From contig NZ_CP047475.1 of assembly GCF_010587385.1 (NCBI RefSeq), forward strand, positions 930,001 through 994,000: DNA of 64,000 nt, in the 5' to 3' direction. Made by a program: the position numbers and the translations under genes. This DNA is from Vibrio astriarenae. GTDB lineage: Bacteria; Pseudomonadota; Gammaproteobacteria; Enterobacterales; Vibrionaceae. Below the pieces are notes generated by a model, which saw only the letters and a program-made list of their open reading frames with translations, was not told the origin of the DNA and did no database searches. Positions 9,063-18,800 of this stretch are shown here, piece after piece. Each line of letters begins with the position of its first letter. Position 1 is the stretch's first letter.

Positions 9063-10331
9063 ATGACCCAACAAACAGTTCCTCAAGCCACATCGCCTCT
9101 ATCGATGTGGCTTGATTATTTAGCCAACATTCATACCTCTTCTATTGACTTAGGTCTTGACCGTGTCAGTACCGTCTGCCAAAAAGCGAACCTAACGAAA
9201 CCCGCTCCCAAAGTAATTACTGTTGCCGGCACCAATGGTAAGGGCTCCACATGCGCTCTATTAGAGGCGATCTTGCTGGACGCTGGCTACTCCGTCGGTG
9301 TTTATAGCTCACCGCACCTTATTCGTTACAATGAACGTGTACGTATTAATGGTAAAGACCTGCCAGATTCGGAGCATAGCCAAGCCTTCGCTTATATCGA
9401 CCAACAACGCGGTGATGTGAGCTTGAGTTTCTTTGAGTTTGGCACTTTGGCCGCGCTGTACCAATTTCAACAGTACCAAGTCGATGTCGTACTTCTTGAG
9501 GTTGGTCTAGGTGGCCGCCTGGATGCAACCAATGTGGTGGAGCACGACGTGTCGGTCATTACTAGCCTTGCCGTGGATCACGTCGATTGGTTGGGTGACG
9601 ATATCAATGTGATCGGTTTCGAAAAAGCAGGTATTTTCCGCGCAAATAAGCCAGCCGTATGTGGTCAACCGCAGGCACCGGCAACGGTGGCAGGTCATGC
9701 CGATGACATCGGCGCCAAACTTCATCAAGTCGGCATTCAGTACGACTATGCACTTGAACAAGGTGAGAAGACTTGGCGCTGGAACAGCGGGTCGTTTAGT
9801 CTCGATACCTTGCCAATCCCTTCACTGCCATTGGCGAACGCAGCAACGGCCTTGATGGCGCTTGGTTGTGCTGAGCTTGATATCAGTGATGTGAACATTG
9901 TTAAGGGGTTAGAGTCAGCGACGTTGCCAGGACGTATGCAGGTGCTGGGCAAGTCACCGCAAGTACTTCTTGATGTCGCACACAACCCACATTCGGCAGA
10001 GTATCTCGTAGAACAGCTCAAGAAAAAATACCCAGAACGCACGATTCGCACTGTGGTCGCTATGCTTCATGACAAAGATATCGAAGCGACACTATCTGTT
10101 TTGGGGCAATTGTCGTCTCACTGGTATCCCGCCTCTCTATCGGGACCGCGAGCAGCCAGTGCTGAGGAACTGATTTCACACTTACCTACGGTGACGTCGA
10201 CGTTTTCAACGCCAGTTGAGGCTTATCAAATGGCATTGCACGAGGCTGACGACAGCGACCTCATCCTTGTGGTAGGCTCATTCCACACCGTTGGAGAAGT
10301 ATTACAACATATCGAAAAGCAAGGAGCCTAG
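9063..10331 (+). CDS. folC: Bifunctional dihydrofolate / folylpolyglutamate synthase
   Basis: Adds glutamate to dihydropteroate, making dihydrofolate, and then extends the polyglutamate tail of folates; ATP-dependent Mur-ligase fold. The P-loop is TVAGTNGKGSTCALLE (about residues 53-68). The omega-loop region follows as YSSPHLIRYNERVRING, and LLEVGLGGRLDATN is the Mg-binding segment. The C-terminal domain carries LDVAHNPHSAEYL. 422 aa matches the enteric enzyme. Its stop (10329-10331) abuts the dedD ATG, so the two are probably coupled. Confidence 0.95.
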   Translation: MTQQTVPQATSPLSMWLDYLANIHTSSIDLGLDRVSTVCQKANLTKPAPKVITVAGTNGKGSTCALLEAILLDAGYSVGVYSSPHLIRYNERVRINGKDLPDSEHSQAFAYIDQQRGDVSLSFFEFGTLAALYQFQQYQVDVVLLEVGLGGRLDATNVVEHDVSVITSLAVDHVDWLGDDINVIGFEKAGIFRANKPAVCGQPQAPATVAGHADDIGAKLHQVGIQYDYALEQGEKTWRWNSGSFSLDTLPIPSLPLANAATALMALGCAELDISDVNIVKGLESATLPGRMQVLGKSPQVLLDVAHNPHSAEYLVEQLKKKYPERTIRTVVAMLHDKDIEATLSVLGQLSSHWYPASLSGPRAASAEELISHLPTVTSTFSTPVEAYQMALHEADDSDLILVVGSFHTVGEVLQHIEKQGA

Positions 10332-10910
10332 ATGGTCAGTAAGTTTCAGAGCCGCTTGGTAGGAACCATTATTCTCGTCGCGGTTGGCATTATTGTCCTG
10401 CCTGATCTGTTTGATGGTAAGAAGCTTCATTATAAGGAGGAAGTGGCGAGCATCCCGTTAAAACCTCTCATTGACGATAGCCCTGAAGTTTTTGAGGTGC
10501 TGGAACCGATGGTTGATGAGGTGTCTCTACCCCAAGCTCCGGTTGAAGCAACGGTCGGGGTTGATGAAGTAGAAGTTGAGCTTGCTGAGCAAGCCCCCCT
10601 TCAACCTATTGAGCCAGAGGAAGATCTCGTCGAGCTTGTTGTGAATGAAGTGCCTGAGAGAAATCAGTATCAAGATTCTGCTTGGATCATTCAGTTGGTT
10701 GCGCTGAAAAACAGAGACAACGCAATCAACTTGGTCAAAGATTTGCAAAATCGTGGCTATCAAGCTCATACCAAAGAAGAGAATGGCTTTACTCGCGTGA
10801 TCATCGGGCCAGATGTTTCAAAAAGTAAGCTAGAGAAACAAGTGCTTGAGTTGGAGAAAATTACCGGCTCAAAAGGTCAATTGCTCAAATTTAAACCACT
10901 AAACCCATAA
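10332..10910 (+). CDS. dedD: SPOR-domain cell division protein DedD
   Basis: Inner-membrane protein of the divisome; the periplasmic SPOR domain binds denuded septal peptidoglycan. An N-terminal membrane segment (about residues 8-25) is followed by an acidic, Pro-rich linker (about 35-110). The SPOR domain (about 112-188) includes AWIIQLVALKNRDNAINLV and GFTRVIIGP. The start directly follows the folC stop. Its stop codon overlaps the PurR-like operator for the next unit. Confidence 0.88.
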   Translation: MVSKFQSRLVGTIILVAVGIIVLPDLFDGKKLHYKEEVASIPLKPLIDDSPEVFEVLEPMVDEVSLPQAPVEATVGVDEVEVELAEQAPLQPIEPEEDLVELVVNEVPERNQYQDSAWIIQLVALKNRDNAINLVKDLQNRGYQAHTKEENGFTRVIIGPDVSKSKLEKQVLELEKITGSKGQLLKFKPLNP

Positions 10911-10924
10911 GAAAACGTTTGCGT
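10909..10924 (+). promoter_or_regulatory. PurR-type operator before cvpA-purF
   Basis: AAGAAAACGTTTGCGT agrees at 14 of 16 positions with the enteric PurR palindrome ACGCAAACGTTTGCGT (my comparison from memory of the consensus). It lies where E. coli has its cvpA-purF operator. It overlaps a weak -35 (TTTGCG, 10918-10923) paired at 16 bases with a TAAAAT -10 at 10940-10945. Purine-dependent repression by PurR is the inferred role. Confidence 0.78.
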
Positions 10925-10945
10925 CAGCGTTTTTTCTGTTAAAAT
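10918..10945 (+). promoter_or_regulatory. Candidate cvpA-purF promoter
   Basis: The -35 TTTGCG is embedded in the PurR-like box and the -10 TAAAAT lies 16 bases on, giving a start near 10952 and a leader of about 20 bases. The AACG...CGTTTTTT sequence here could also act as a weak terminator for the upstream dedD transcript. Confidence 0.5.
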
Positions 10946-10971
10946 GCGCGCCAACTTAATTTGTAGTTGCC

Positions 10972-11463
10972 ATGAATACATTAGATATTGTCATTTTAAG
11001 TGTGATCGGTCTGTCGGCTTTGATCAGTTTAGTTAGAGGTTTTACCAAAGAGGCTTTGTCCCTCGTTATTTGGTTTGGGGCATTTTTTATCGCCAGTACC
11101 TACTATGCTAAGTTAGCCGTTTATTTTTCAAATATTCAGGATGATCTCGTTAGAAACGGAGCGGCGATTGCGGCTCTATTTGTTGCAACCTTAGTGGTGG
11201 GTGCAGTAGTAAACTACGTCATCGGTCAGTTGGTGCAAAAAACGGGACTATCAGGAACCGATCGTATATTGGGCATCGTTTTTGGTGGCCTGCGCGGCGT
11301 TCTAATCGTATCGGCAGCTCTGTTTTTTATGGATGCGTTTACGGCATTCCCAGAATCAGAGTGGTGGGAGAGCTCGCAATTGGTTCCTGAATTCAGTCGA
11401 ATCATTGCCCCGTTCTTCGAGCACTTAACAGAAACTTCTAGCTTTTTATCCGGCGCGCTTTAG
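10972..11463 (+). CDS. cvpA: CvpA family membrane protein
   Basis: Small inner-membrane protein named for its requirement in colicin V export; its molecular function is unsettled, and envelope stress roles are reported in Vibrio and enterics. 163 aa with about four membrane segments (near 4-22, 27-47, 64-86 and 100-120) and the family's N-terminal pattern [20 protein letters not shown] and [10 protein letters not shown]. It is co-transcribed with purF (31-base gap), the near-universal arrangement in gamma-proteobacteria. Confidence 0.9.
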   Translation: MNTLDIVILSVIGLSALISLVRGFTKEALSLVIWFGAFFIASTYYAKLAVYFSNIQDDLVRNGAAIAALFVATLVVGAVVNYVIGQLVQKTGLSGTDRILGIVFGGLRGVLIVSAALFFMDAFTAFPESEWWESSQLVPEFSRIIAPFFEHLTETSSFLSGAL

Positions 11464-11494
11464 CGCCGTCACTGTTAAAACCGAGGGTAAACTC

Positions 11495-13009
11495 ATGTGT
11501 GGTATCGTAGGAATCGTTGGTAATTCCCTTGTAAATCAGTCTATCTATGACGCATTGACTGTTTTGCAACACCGTGGCCAAGATGCAGCGGGTATTTGTA
11601 CCATCGATAGCAATCGTTTTCGTCTACGCAAAGCCAATGGATTGGTGAAGGATGTGTTTGAAGCTAAACACATGCAGCGCTTACAAGGAACAGTGGGGAT
11701 TGGTCACGTTCGTTATCCAACTGCGGGTAGCTCTAGCGCTTCTGAAGCACAGCCATTTTATGTTAACTCTCCATTCGGCATCACGCTGGCTCACAACGGC
11801 AACCTAACTAATGCGCACAAAGTGCGTGAAAAGTTGTTTGAGAAAGACCGTCGTCACGTTAACACCACGTCTGATTCTGAGGTACTACTTAACGTACTTG
11901 CCCATGAAATCGACATGGTTAAGGGTAACGTAACAACCGAAGATGTATTCCGTGCAGTCACTAATGTACACCGCACTATCCGCGGTGCTTACGCTGTCGT
12001 AGCAATGATCATCGGCCACGGTATGATTGCTTTCCGTGACCCTAATGGTATTCGTCCACTTTGCCTTGGTAAGCGTGAAGTTGAAGGTCGCACTGAGTAC
12101 ATGGTGGCTTCAGAATCAGTCGCATTGGATGCGGTAGGTTTTGACTTTATGCGCGATGTCGCTCCAGGTGAAGCGGTATACATTACCTTTGATGGTGAGC
12201 TTCACACGCAACAGTGTGCTGATAACCCAACTCTTAACCCATGTATCTTTGAGTTCGTTTACTTTGCTCGCCCAGATTCATTTATTGACAAGATTTCTGT
12301 TTACAGCGCACGTGTCGAGATGGGTAAGAAGCTGGGCGAACGTATTCAAAAAGAGTACGCGGATCTCGATATCGATGTGGTTATCCCTATCCCAGAAACG
12401 TCGTGTGATATTGCTCTGCAGATCGCTCAAGCGATTGATAAGCCATACCGCCAAGGTTTTGTTAAAAACCGCTATGTTGGCCGCACGTTTATCATGCCAG
12501 GTCAGCAGCAGCGTAAGAAGTCAGTGCGTCGCAAGCTGAACGCAATTCGCTCTGAGTTTAAAGGTAAGAACGTTCTACTCGTCGATGACTCAATCGTTCG
12601 TGGCACGACGTCTGAGCAGATTATTGAAATGGCACGTGACTCGGGTGCAAACAAAGTATTCATGGTGTCAGCAGCACCTGAGATTCGCTTCCCGAACGTT
12701 TATGGTATTGATATGCCGAGTGCAAATGAGTTAATTGCTCATGGTCGTGATAACCAGGCTATCTGTGAGAAAATCGGTGCAGATGAGCTTATTTTCCAAA
12801 CTTTGGAAGACCTTGTTGATGCGGTTGGCCTTGGTAATCCAGATGTTGCTCAGTTCGAAACATCGGTATTTAATGGCGAGTACGTAACAGGCGATATTGA
12901 CCAAGCATACTTAGACTTCCTAGACGAGCTTCGTAACGATGACTCTAAAATTCAACGTGAAATCCAGCAAGATCTTGCGAACTTAGAACTTCATAACGAA
13001 GGCGCTTAA
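11495..13009 (+). CDS. purF: Amidophosphoribosyltransferase
   Basis: Committed step of purine synthesis: transfers ammonia from glutamine to PRPP, giving phosphoribosylamine. Class II (Ntn) glutaminase domain with the N-terminal nucleophile Cys2 in MCGIVGIVG, exposed after Met removal. The C-terminal phosphoribosyltransferase domain has the PRPP loop [13 protein letters not shown]. 504 aa fits the E. coli-type enzyme, which has no propeptide. It is second in the cvpA-purF operon, under the PurR-like box, and ends at a terminator. Confidence 0.97.
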   Translation: MCGIVGIVGNSLVNQSIYDALTVLQHRGQDAAGICTIDSNRFRLRKANGLVKDVFEAKHMQRLQGTVGIGHVRYPTAGSSSASEAQPFYVNSPFGITLAHNGNLTNAHKVREKLFEKDRRHVNTTSDSEVLLNVLAHEIDMVKGNVTTEDVFRAVTNVHRTIRGAYAVVAMIIGHGMIAFRDPNGIRPLCLGKREVEGRTEYMVASESVALDAVGFDFMRDVAPGEAVYITFDGELHTQQCADNPTLNPCIFEFVYFARPDSFIDKISVYSARVEMGKKLGERIQKEYADLDIDVVIPIPETSCDIALQIAQAIDKPYRQGFVKNRYVGRTFIMPGQQQRKKSVRRKLNAIRSEFKGKNVLLVDDSIVRGTTSEQIIEMARDSGANKVFMVSAAPEIRFPNVYGIDMPSANELIAHGRDNQAICEKIGADELIFQTLEDLVDAVGLGNPDVAQFETSVFNGEYVTGDIDQAYLDFLDELRNDDSKIQREIQQDLANLELHNEGA

Positions 13010-13040
13010 TAAGCCGACGTAGAAGTTTTAGAAGTTAACG

Positions 13041-13078
13041 AAAAATGCCAGAGCAGTTGTAGTGCTCTGGCATTTTTG
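13041..13078. terminator. Bidirectional terminator, purF / znuB
   Basis: AAAAATGCCAGAGCA and TGCTCTGGCATTTTT form a stem flanked by A and T runs, so it can work in both directions. It lies between the converging purF and znuB genes. Confidence 0.92.
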
Positions 13079-13100
13079 ATCTTGTGGTATGTCGTTGACC

Positions 13101-13886
13101 TCAAGCGCGTTTAGGTAATACGTGGGATAGGATGAACATCGCCGTTGTTGCTAACACTACCGATGGGCCCGCTGGTGTGTCCCAGTTCCATGACATGTAG
13201 AGTCCTCCAACGACTGCGAGAGAGCCTATTAGGGAAGCAAAACCAGCCATCTGTTCTGGAGAATGAGAAAAGCGCCTCGCTGTTGCTGCAGGAATAATCA
13301 ATAAAGAGGTGATGATCAGCGCACCGACAAACTTCATACCAACAGCAATCACCATCCCTACCAGTAACATGAGTACAAGGCGCATCAAGTCAGTGTTAAT
13401 CCCTTCAATAGCCGCCAGCTCTTCATTGACGGTTGAACTGAGCAATGGTTGCCATGTGAGAGCTAGGATAGTTAAGACCACAACTGCACCACCATAGATG
13501 AACCAGAGATCGGCTGGCGTGACAGCAAGAAGATCACCAAATAGATAGCCCATCAAATCAATTCGCACATTGTCTAAAAAGCTCACGGCGACTAAGCCAA
13601 ATGAGAGTGCACTGTGAGCCAAGATACCGAGTAAGGTATCTGTCGCAATCAGCTTTTGCTTTTGCAGTACCACCAAAATAGAGGCGAGAGCGAGACAACA
13701 AAAAGTGAGTGCAAGGTACAGGTTAATGTTGAGTAGCAAGCCTAGAGCTAACCCCATGAGCGAGGCATGAGCAAGCGTGTCACCAAAGTAGGCCATGCGG
13801 CGCCACACGACAAAAGAGCCTAGAGGACCAGCAATCACAGCAACGCCAAGTCCAGCCAGAAGCGATGGCAGTAAAAAATCAATCAT
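13101..13886 (-). CDS. znuB: Zinc ABC transporter permease
   Basis: Membrane component of the high-affinity Zn(II) importer ZnuABC. It is very hydrophobic, with about seven to eight membrane segments across 261 residues, and the family N-terminus [20 protein letters not shown] then [22 protein letters not shown] place the start at 13886 by family alignment. The frame is open to 13931, and an in-frame ATG at 13898 is a possible alternative. The start overlaps the end of znuC by eight bases, so translation is likely coupled. Confidence 0.92.
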   Translation of the reverse strand: MIDFLLPSLLAGLGVAVIAGPLGSFVVWRRMAYFGDTLAHASLMGLALGLLLNINLYLALTFCCLALASILVVLQKQKLIATDTLLGILAHSALSFGLVAVSFLDNVRIDLMGYLFGDLLAVTPADLWFIYGGAVVVLTILALTWQPLLSSTVNEELAAIEGINTDLMRLVLMLLVGMVIAVGMKFVGALIITSLLIIPAATARRFSHSPEQMAGFASLIGSLAVVGGLYMSWNWDTPAGPSVVLATTAMFILSHVLPKRA

Positions 13887-14661
13887 GATGATGTCCATGT
13901 AGAGGGTTATTGCATGATTCCGCGTGGCCATTTACCTCAAGACCAGAGAGGTCGTGATGGTGTTTATGATGGTGCGTGTAAATAGCGAGTGCTTCACGGC
14001 CCCTATGGCCAAATAACGCCAGGTATTTGGGATGATTGGAGATATCCTCCGGTGCACCCGAACAGCAAACGTGATGATGGAGACAAATCACTTCATCGGT
14101 TTTTGCCATAACTAAATGAAGGTCATGAGACACCATGAAAACGGCACAATTGAAACGGTGTCGTAAGCTATCGACCAGTTCATATAGGTCGATCTGCCCC
14201 TGAACGTCAACCCCTTGAGCAGGTTCGTCAAGTACCAAGATATCTGGTCGCTGCAGCAGTGCCCGTGCAAGTAATACTCTTTGATTTTCACCACCAGAAA
14301 GCGTCGCCATTTGATTCTTTAATAAGTGTTCAGCCCCCACGAGTTTCAGTGCATCGATGAGCTCTTGCTGGCTATAACGACCAGAGAGTTTCAGGAATCG
14401 TTGCACACTCAACGGCAATGTATCATTTAGTGCGAGCTTTTGAGGGACATAACCAAGTTTGAGTTTTTCCTGTCGAACAATACTGCCCGACGTAGGTTTA
14501 ATAAGACCTAACACCACTTTGACTAATGTTGATTTACCCGCCCCGTTGGGACCAATCAATGTGGTGATTTTTCCTCTTTCGATGTTTAGCGATACTGTGT
14601 CGACGACAGAACGACCGTCAAAGTTCACGCAGATGTCATCGAGAGAAAGCAGTGCTGTCAT
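13879..14661 (-). CDS. znuC: Zinc ABC transporter ATP-binding protein
   Basis: Cytoplasmic ATPase that powers zinc uptake with ZnuB. Walker A is GPNGAGKST (about 38-46), the ABC signature is [16 protein letters not shown], and Walker B is [14 protein letters not shown] switch His follows in MVSHDLHLV. The C-terminus is unusually His-rich, with clusters near residues 228-235 and at the very end (GHHHD), probably binding zinc. It is divergent from znuA across an 86-base gap holding the Zur-like box. Confidence 0.95.
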   Translation of the reverse strand: MTALLSLDDICVNFDGRSVVDTVSLNIERGKITTLIGPNGAGKSTLVKVVLGLIKPTSGSIVRQEKLKLGYVPQKLALNDTLPLSVQRFLKLSGRYSQQELIDALKLVGAEHLLKNQMATLSGGENQRVLLARALLQRPDILVLDEPAQGVDVQGQIDLYELVDSLRHRFNCAVFMVSHDLHLVMAKTDEVICLHHHVCCSGAPEDISNHPKYLALFGHRGREALAIYTHHHKHHHDLSGLEVNGHAESCNNPLHGHHHD

Positions 14662-14683
14662 AAATGCGACTCATTTGCAAAAT

Positions 14684-14707
14684 ACTATTGTTATAATGTA
14701 ACATTTG
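14684..14707. promoter_or_regulatory. Zur-type operator, znuA / znuCB
   Basis: The core TGTTATAATGTAACA (14689-14703) has perfect TGTTA/TAACA half-sites in a palindrome close to the enteric Zur box. It sits midway between the divergent znuC and znuA starts, so one Zur site probably represses both directions when zinc is plentiful. The match to Zur is inferred from sequence and context. Confidence 0.82.
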
Positions 14708-14747
14708 AGCTTGTTGATTACTAACTTTAAAACAGAAGATTACAACT

Positions 14748-15620
14748 ATGCCAAGGATATTGCCGTTAATTGCCTCATTTATTTTTGCTTCGGGTTCAGC
14801 ACAGGCGCTCGAAGTACTAACCTCATTTAAGCCAATCCAACTCATTACTTTGGAGTTAACCAAGGGCGTAACGACCCCAGATGTTTTGATGGAGTCGAAT
14901 GCTTCTCCACACGACTATGCGATGCGTCCTTCTGATGCAAAAAAGGTTCAGGATGCCGATGTGATCATCTGGTGGGGGCACGAACTTGAAACTTTCATGG
15001 CTCGGATGGTTGAAGGTAATGAACGTGCGATTACCATTAGTGAGTTTGAGAATATCAACTTTCGAGAGTTCGCCGATGATCACGGCCACGATGGACATGA
15101 CCATGGTTCGACAGACCCACACTTTTGGTTGGGTTTGAGTACGACACAAGCTGTCGCAAAAGAGATCGTGAATAGACTGGCAGAGCGAGATCCAGCAAAT
15201 CAATCTGTTTACATGGCAAATTATGATGCGTTCGCCGAAGGTCTGGAGCAAGCAAGGACTGAGATTATTGGTAAGTTAGCACCGATCAAAGATAAGGGTT
15301 ACTTTGTTTTTCATGATGCATATGGGTATTTTGAGGAAGAGTTCGGCTTAAACAATATTGGTCACTTTACAGTGAGTCCTGTACGCAAACCTGGTGCTAA
15401 AACACTGATTCATATTCGCACAACGCTAAACGAAGGGCAGGGTAAATGTGTTTTCTCCGAGCCACAATTTACGCCAGCCGTTGTAAAATCGGTTACTCGT
15501 GGTACGGATGTTCCGGTTGGTGTTTTGGACCCTGTGGCCTCAAGTATAGAAGTTAAGTCGGGTGGTTACTTTCATTTTACTCGCCAGTTAGCGACAAGCT
15601 TTACCGACTGCTTGCTTTAA
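14748..15620 (+). CDS. znuA: Zinc ABC transporter periplasmic binding protein
   Basis: Captures Zn(II) in the periplasm and delivers it to ZnuB. Signal peptide about residues 1-20 (cleavage near AQA-LE). Cluster A-I binding fold with the metal His residues in SPHDYAMRPSD, DPHFWLG and VFHDAYGYFEEE. A short His/Asp-rich loop (residues about 108-120, DDHGHDGHDHG) is typical of zinc rather than manganese members. 290 aa. No convincing T-run terminator follows; a TTTGCGG/CCGCAAA hairpin at 15649-15666 is the only structure. Confidence 0.95.
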   Translation: MPRILPLIASFIFASGSAQALEVLTSFKPIQLITLELTKGVTTPDVLMESNASPHDYAMRPSDAKKVQDADVIIWWGHELETFMARMVEGNERAITISEFENINFREFADDHGHDGHDHGSTDPHFWLGLSTTQAVAKEIVNRLAERDPANQSVYMANYDAFAEGLEQARTEIIGKLAPIKDKGYFVFHDAYGYFEEEFGLNNIGHFTVSPVRKPGAKTLIHIRTTLNEGQGKCVFSEPQFTPAVVKSVTRGTDVPVGVLDPVASSIEVKSGGYFHFTRQLATSFTDCLL

Positions 15621-15836
15621 TTTTTCGCTCTTTTGCTTTATGAGTAGGTTTGCGGTGAGCCGCAAATCTGCTTGTAAATTACCTGTACTCATATCGTTAC
15701 ATGTGATCACTTGTACGCTTTCTCTGTTCTGACTCGCAGAGCATTCTGTTTTGTTCGATAATACGCAGTATTATTTAGCATCGAAAAATAAGGCCTGGTT
15801 TAAGGTCAAAACTAGAAAGATGCTGTTGTTGAACGA

Positions 15837-18800
15837 TTGTTGTCGGAAAATACATTGCGCAGACCTAAATTACTCCACGCCATCCTTTTATGGTGCTGTT
15901 TTTTTGCACATGCTGTTTATGCAGCGGGTACTCGTACATCTGTGTTTTATCCTCTTCCGAGCCTCTCACAAGGCAAAGTCTTTGCAACCAAACAGCTTTT
16001 TGTGGCTGAGCATGGTGGAATATGGATTCATGATGTGCATGGGGATATCTACTTTTTTGATGGCTCTAATATTTTGCCGAGCAGAGGCAGCATTTTCCCC
16101 CAATCTTACGATCACTTAACCTACGCTAAGGGGCACTTTTGGACCTTTGTTGACCATCAGCTCATCAAGTTGATGCCAAATCAGCAGCAAATTGTCGAAA
16201 CACAGATCACTCCCGGGCAACAGATACGCGTGTTAGGTGTCGTCAATGACTGGCTTTGGTTTGCTGATGACAACGACTTTTACACTTATGAAATAGAGAG
16301 TGGGGCATTAAAGCGCTATTCGCTTCAATCGGTTTATCAACAAAGTGAGTCGAGTCAAGTTTATGTGACCGATGCAGAGAAAGTAGGTGATAAGTGGGTA
16401 TTAGCGACGAGCTCGGGTGTATATGTCTCAAATCAAAATAGCTTTCAACATATCCCTGTCTCGGGTAAGCGCTATATTGAAAAGTTACATTATTCTCAAC
16501 GCAAGCAAGAGATGGTGGTGGGAACACTCAATGGCGCCTTAGTTTTTGGCATTGAAAAACAAACAAAGATGCCTCGCTATATCGGCAATACGCATGTGCT
16601 TTCTATCGCAGAAACCGACAATGGGTATTGGGTTGGAACTGAAAACGGACTTTTCGTATATAACTCTATATCTGGAGAGATTAACCAACTGCAAAGCAGT
16701 CAGTTGAGCGACTATAACTTGGTTGGTGACAAAGTTTACGCCTTGGTTAATGACCAGCAGGGAGGGGTATGGGTCGGTAGTGATCGTGGTGTGAGATATC
16801 ACTCACTCTTTAGTCGCAATTTTGACCGCCTATCTGCAAACGAAGTGTCAGTCCTCTCTCGGGGTGAGAAAATACTCTATTTTGCCGCTAGCGAACAAAG
16901 TGAAGGGTATTGGTTAGCAACAAGTGGGGGATTGTATCGTTTTCGTTTAAATAACTTTAAATCACCTTCTCTCATTTACCGAGGCAAAGTGCTTGATGTT
17001 GCACAATACCAGCATGAACTGTGGTTAGCGACACCTAAAGGTATTGTGCGTGTTGACCTTCTTACCAATGAGGAGAACACACAGCACTTACCTAACGACG
17101 TTCCAGCACCGACAGCAATAGAAGTGGGTACAGAAAATACCTTATGGGGCGTGTCAGGTCTCACACTGTGGCGATATGAGCTTGAAACTGGCGCTTTTCA
17201 TTCACTTGGTGAAGACTGGTGGATAGGGCACTATTTGCCAGCACGTGTGACTGAGCTGAAAACCTACGGGAAAGACTCCGTGCTGATTGGTACCGATCAT
17301 GGGCTTTATGTGCTCAACAATAATCGTGTACGGTTTATTCAGCGCTCAGCCAACTTCGGAGAAGTCATTGATATTGAACGCTATGATGACAAAGTGTGGG
17401 TAGCCGCTTCCTATGGTGTTTACCATATCAACTTAGAGACGTCAGAATTTGAGGTTTTAGAGACAGTGAGCCCAGGTATTGGCCCTCGATGTCTCGTTGC
17501 CTCAAAACAAGGTGTGTGGCTCTCTTCGTCAATGGGGCTTTCATTTTATTCTCCTTCTGCGCAATTGACTCAACATTTTTCTTCGCCATTTGGCACGATC
17601 AATAATGAATTTTTAGCAGACATCTGCCTCAATGATCAGAGTGATGCGGATTATTTGGTTTTTGGAACTCGCTCTGGCCTTTTGAGTTTCGACTCGACAA
17701 CACTGATGCATGCAGAAAGACCAGCAACCGCAATGATATTTAGCCAAGTTGACGTGAATTCTCAACCTATCCACATTGGCGGAGTGGCGCAATCCAATAT
17801 AGCGATTGATTTTGGCGACTCGATTAGTTTCCGTGTCGGTACATCTCCCAGTGACACAGGTAGTCATAAGTTCTATCGCTTAAGAAGTGACAGTGAGTGG
17901 ACGCCGCATGAGGGGCGACAGATTACGTTTGACCGTTTAGGGCCAGGGAAACATACGTTAGAAGTTAAATTGCGGTCTCGATTTGGGGAACAACTCTCGG
18001 CAAATACTCTGACATTCTCAGTGAACAAGCCCTGGTATTTGAAGCCAATATCCTTGGCGTTATTCGTTGTTTTTGCCATTGCTTTGGTTATAGGCCTAAT
18101 CGCTTGGCGCTCTCGCAGAGTGATGTTTGCTAACCGAAAATTACGAGCGCAGGTCGCTCTTAAGACCAGCCAGCTAAAACACCAAAGCCGAACTGTCCTC
18201 AACAATAACAAATCACTGCGTAAGCAAATTGAAGTCCGTGAGCAGTTGCTGTCTCGCCTATCGGCTGATGCTTGCAGCGACAAGGACAATCTTTTGATGT
18301 CTTTTAAATGGGAACGGTACGAGCTATTGATGCGTTTATCGAGTCAGCACTGTGTTTATGAACCCATAGCTTTTGATTTATTGCCTGTTTCTAAAGCGGT
18401 CGTAGAGTGTTGGCAAATGGAATTTAATGAGAAGGGAGTGGCATTGGAGTTGAGCTCCGAGGAGACAAGTCAATGCGGGTTGGTGCAGCAGCTCAATTTA
18501 GATAGTGTTCTCAATACGATTTTGGCCGCAAGTTTAAGGCGATTGACCAAAGGGGAGACACTGTCGATCAGCTGGCGAAGCGACGATTGCTCTATCTATC
18601 TATCGATTCAAGATTATGGTCGTCAGCTACCAAATTTTGCATTTGATGGCCACAAGGTGAGCAGTAGTATGTTGTCATTTGAGTCTTTGCCTCATCATGC
18701 GGCTCTGTCAGGTGCACAACTTAGTCGCCATAGTTCACCTCAAGAGAATAGATTGATACTCGAATGGGAGCGTGCAGAGTGTCATGTACAAGCTGACGTC

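Noticed and set aside
10972..11463. cvpA considered as part of a colicin system
   Set aside because: The name is historical; the gene is core, paired with purF, and no bacteriocin or immunity gene is nearby.
15649..15666. Hairpin TTTGCGG/CCGCAAA after znuA considered as a terminator
   Set aside because: No T run follows, so intrinsic termination is unlikely; left unassigned.
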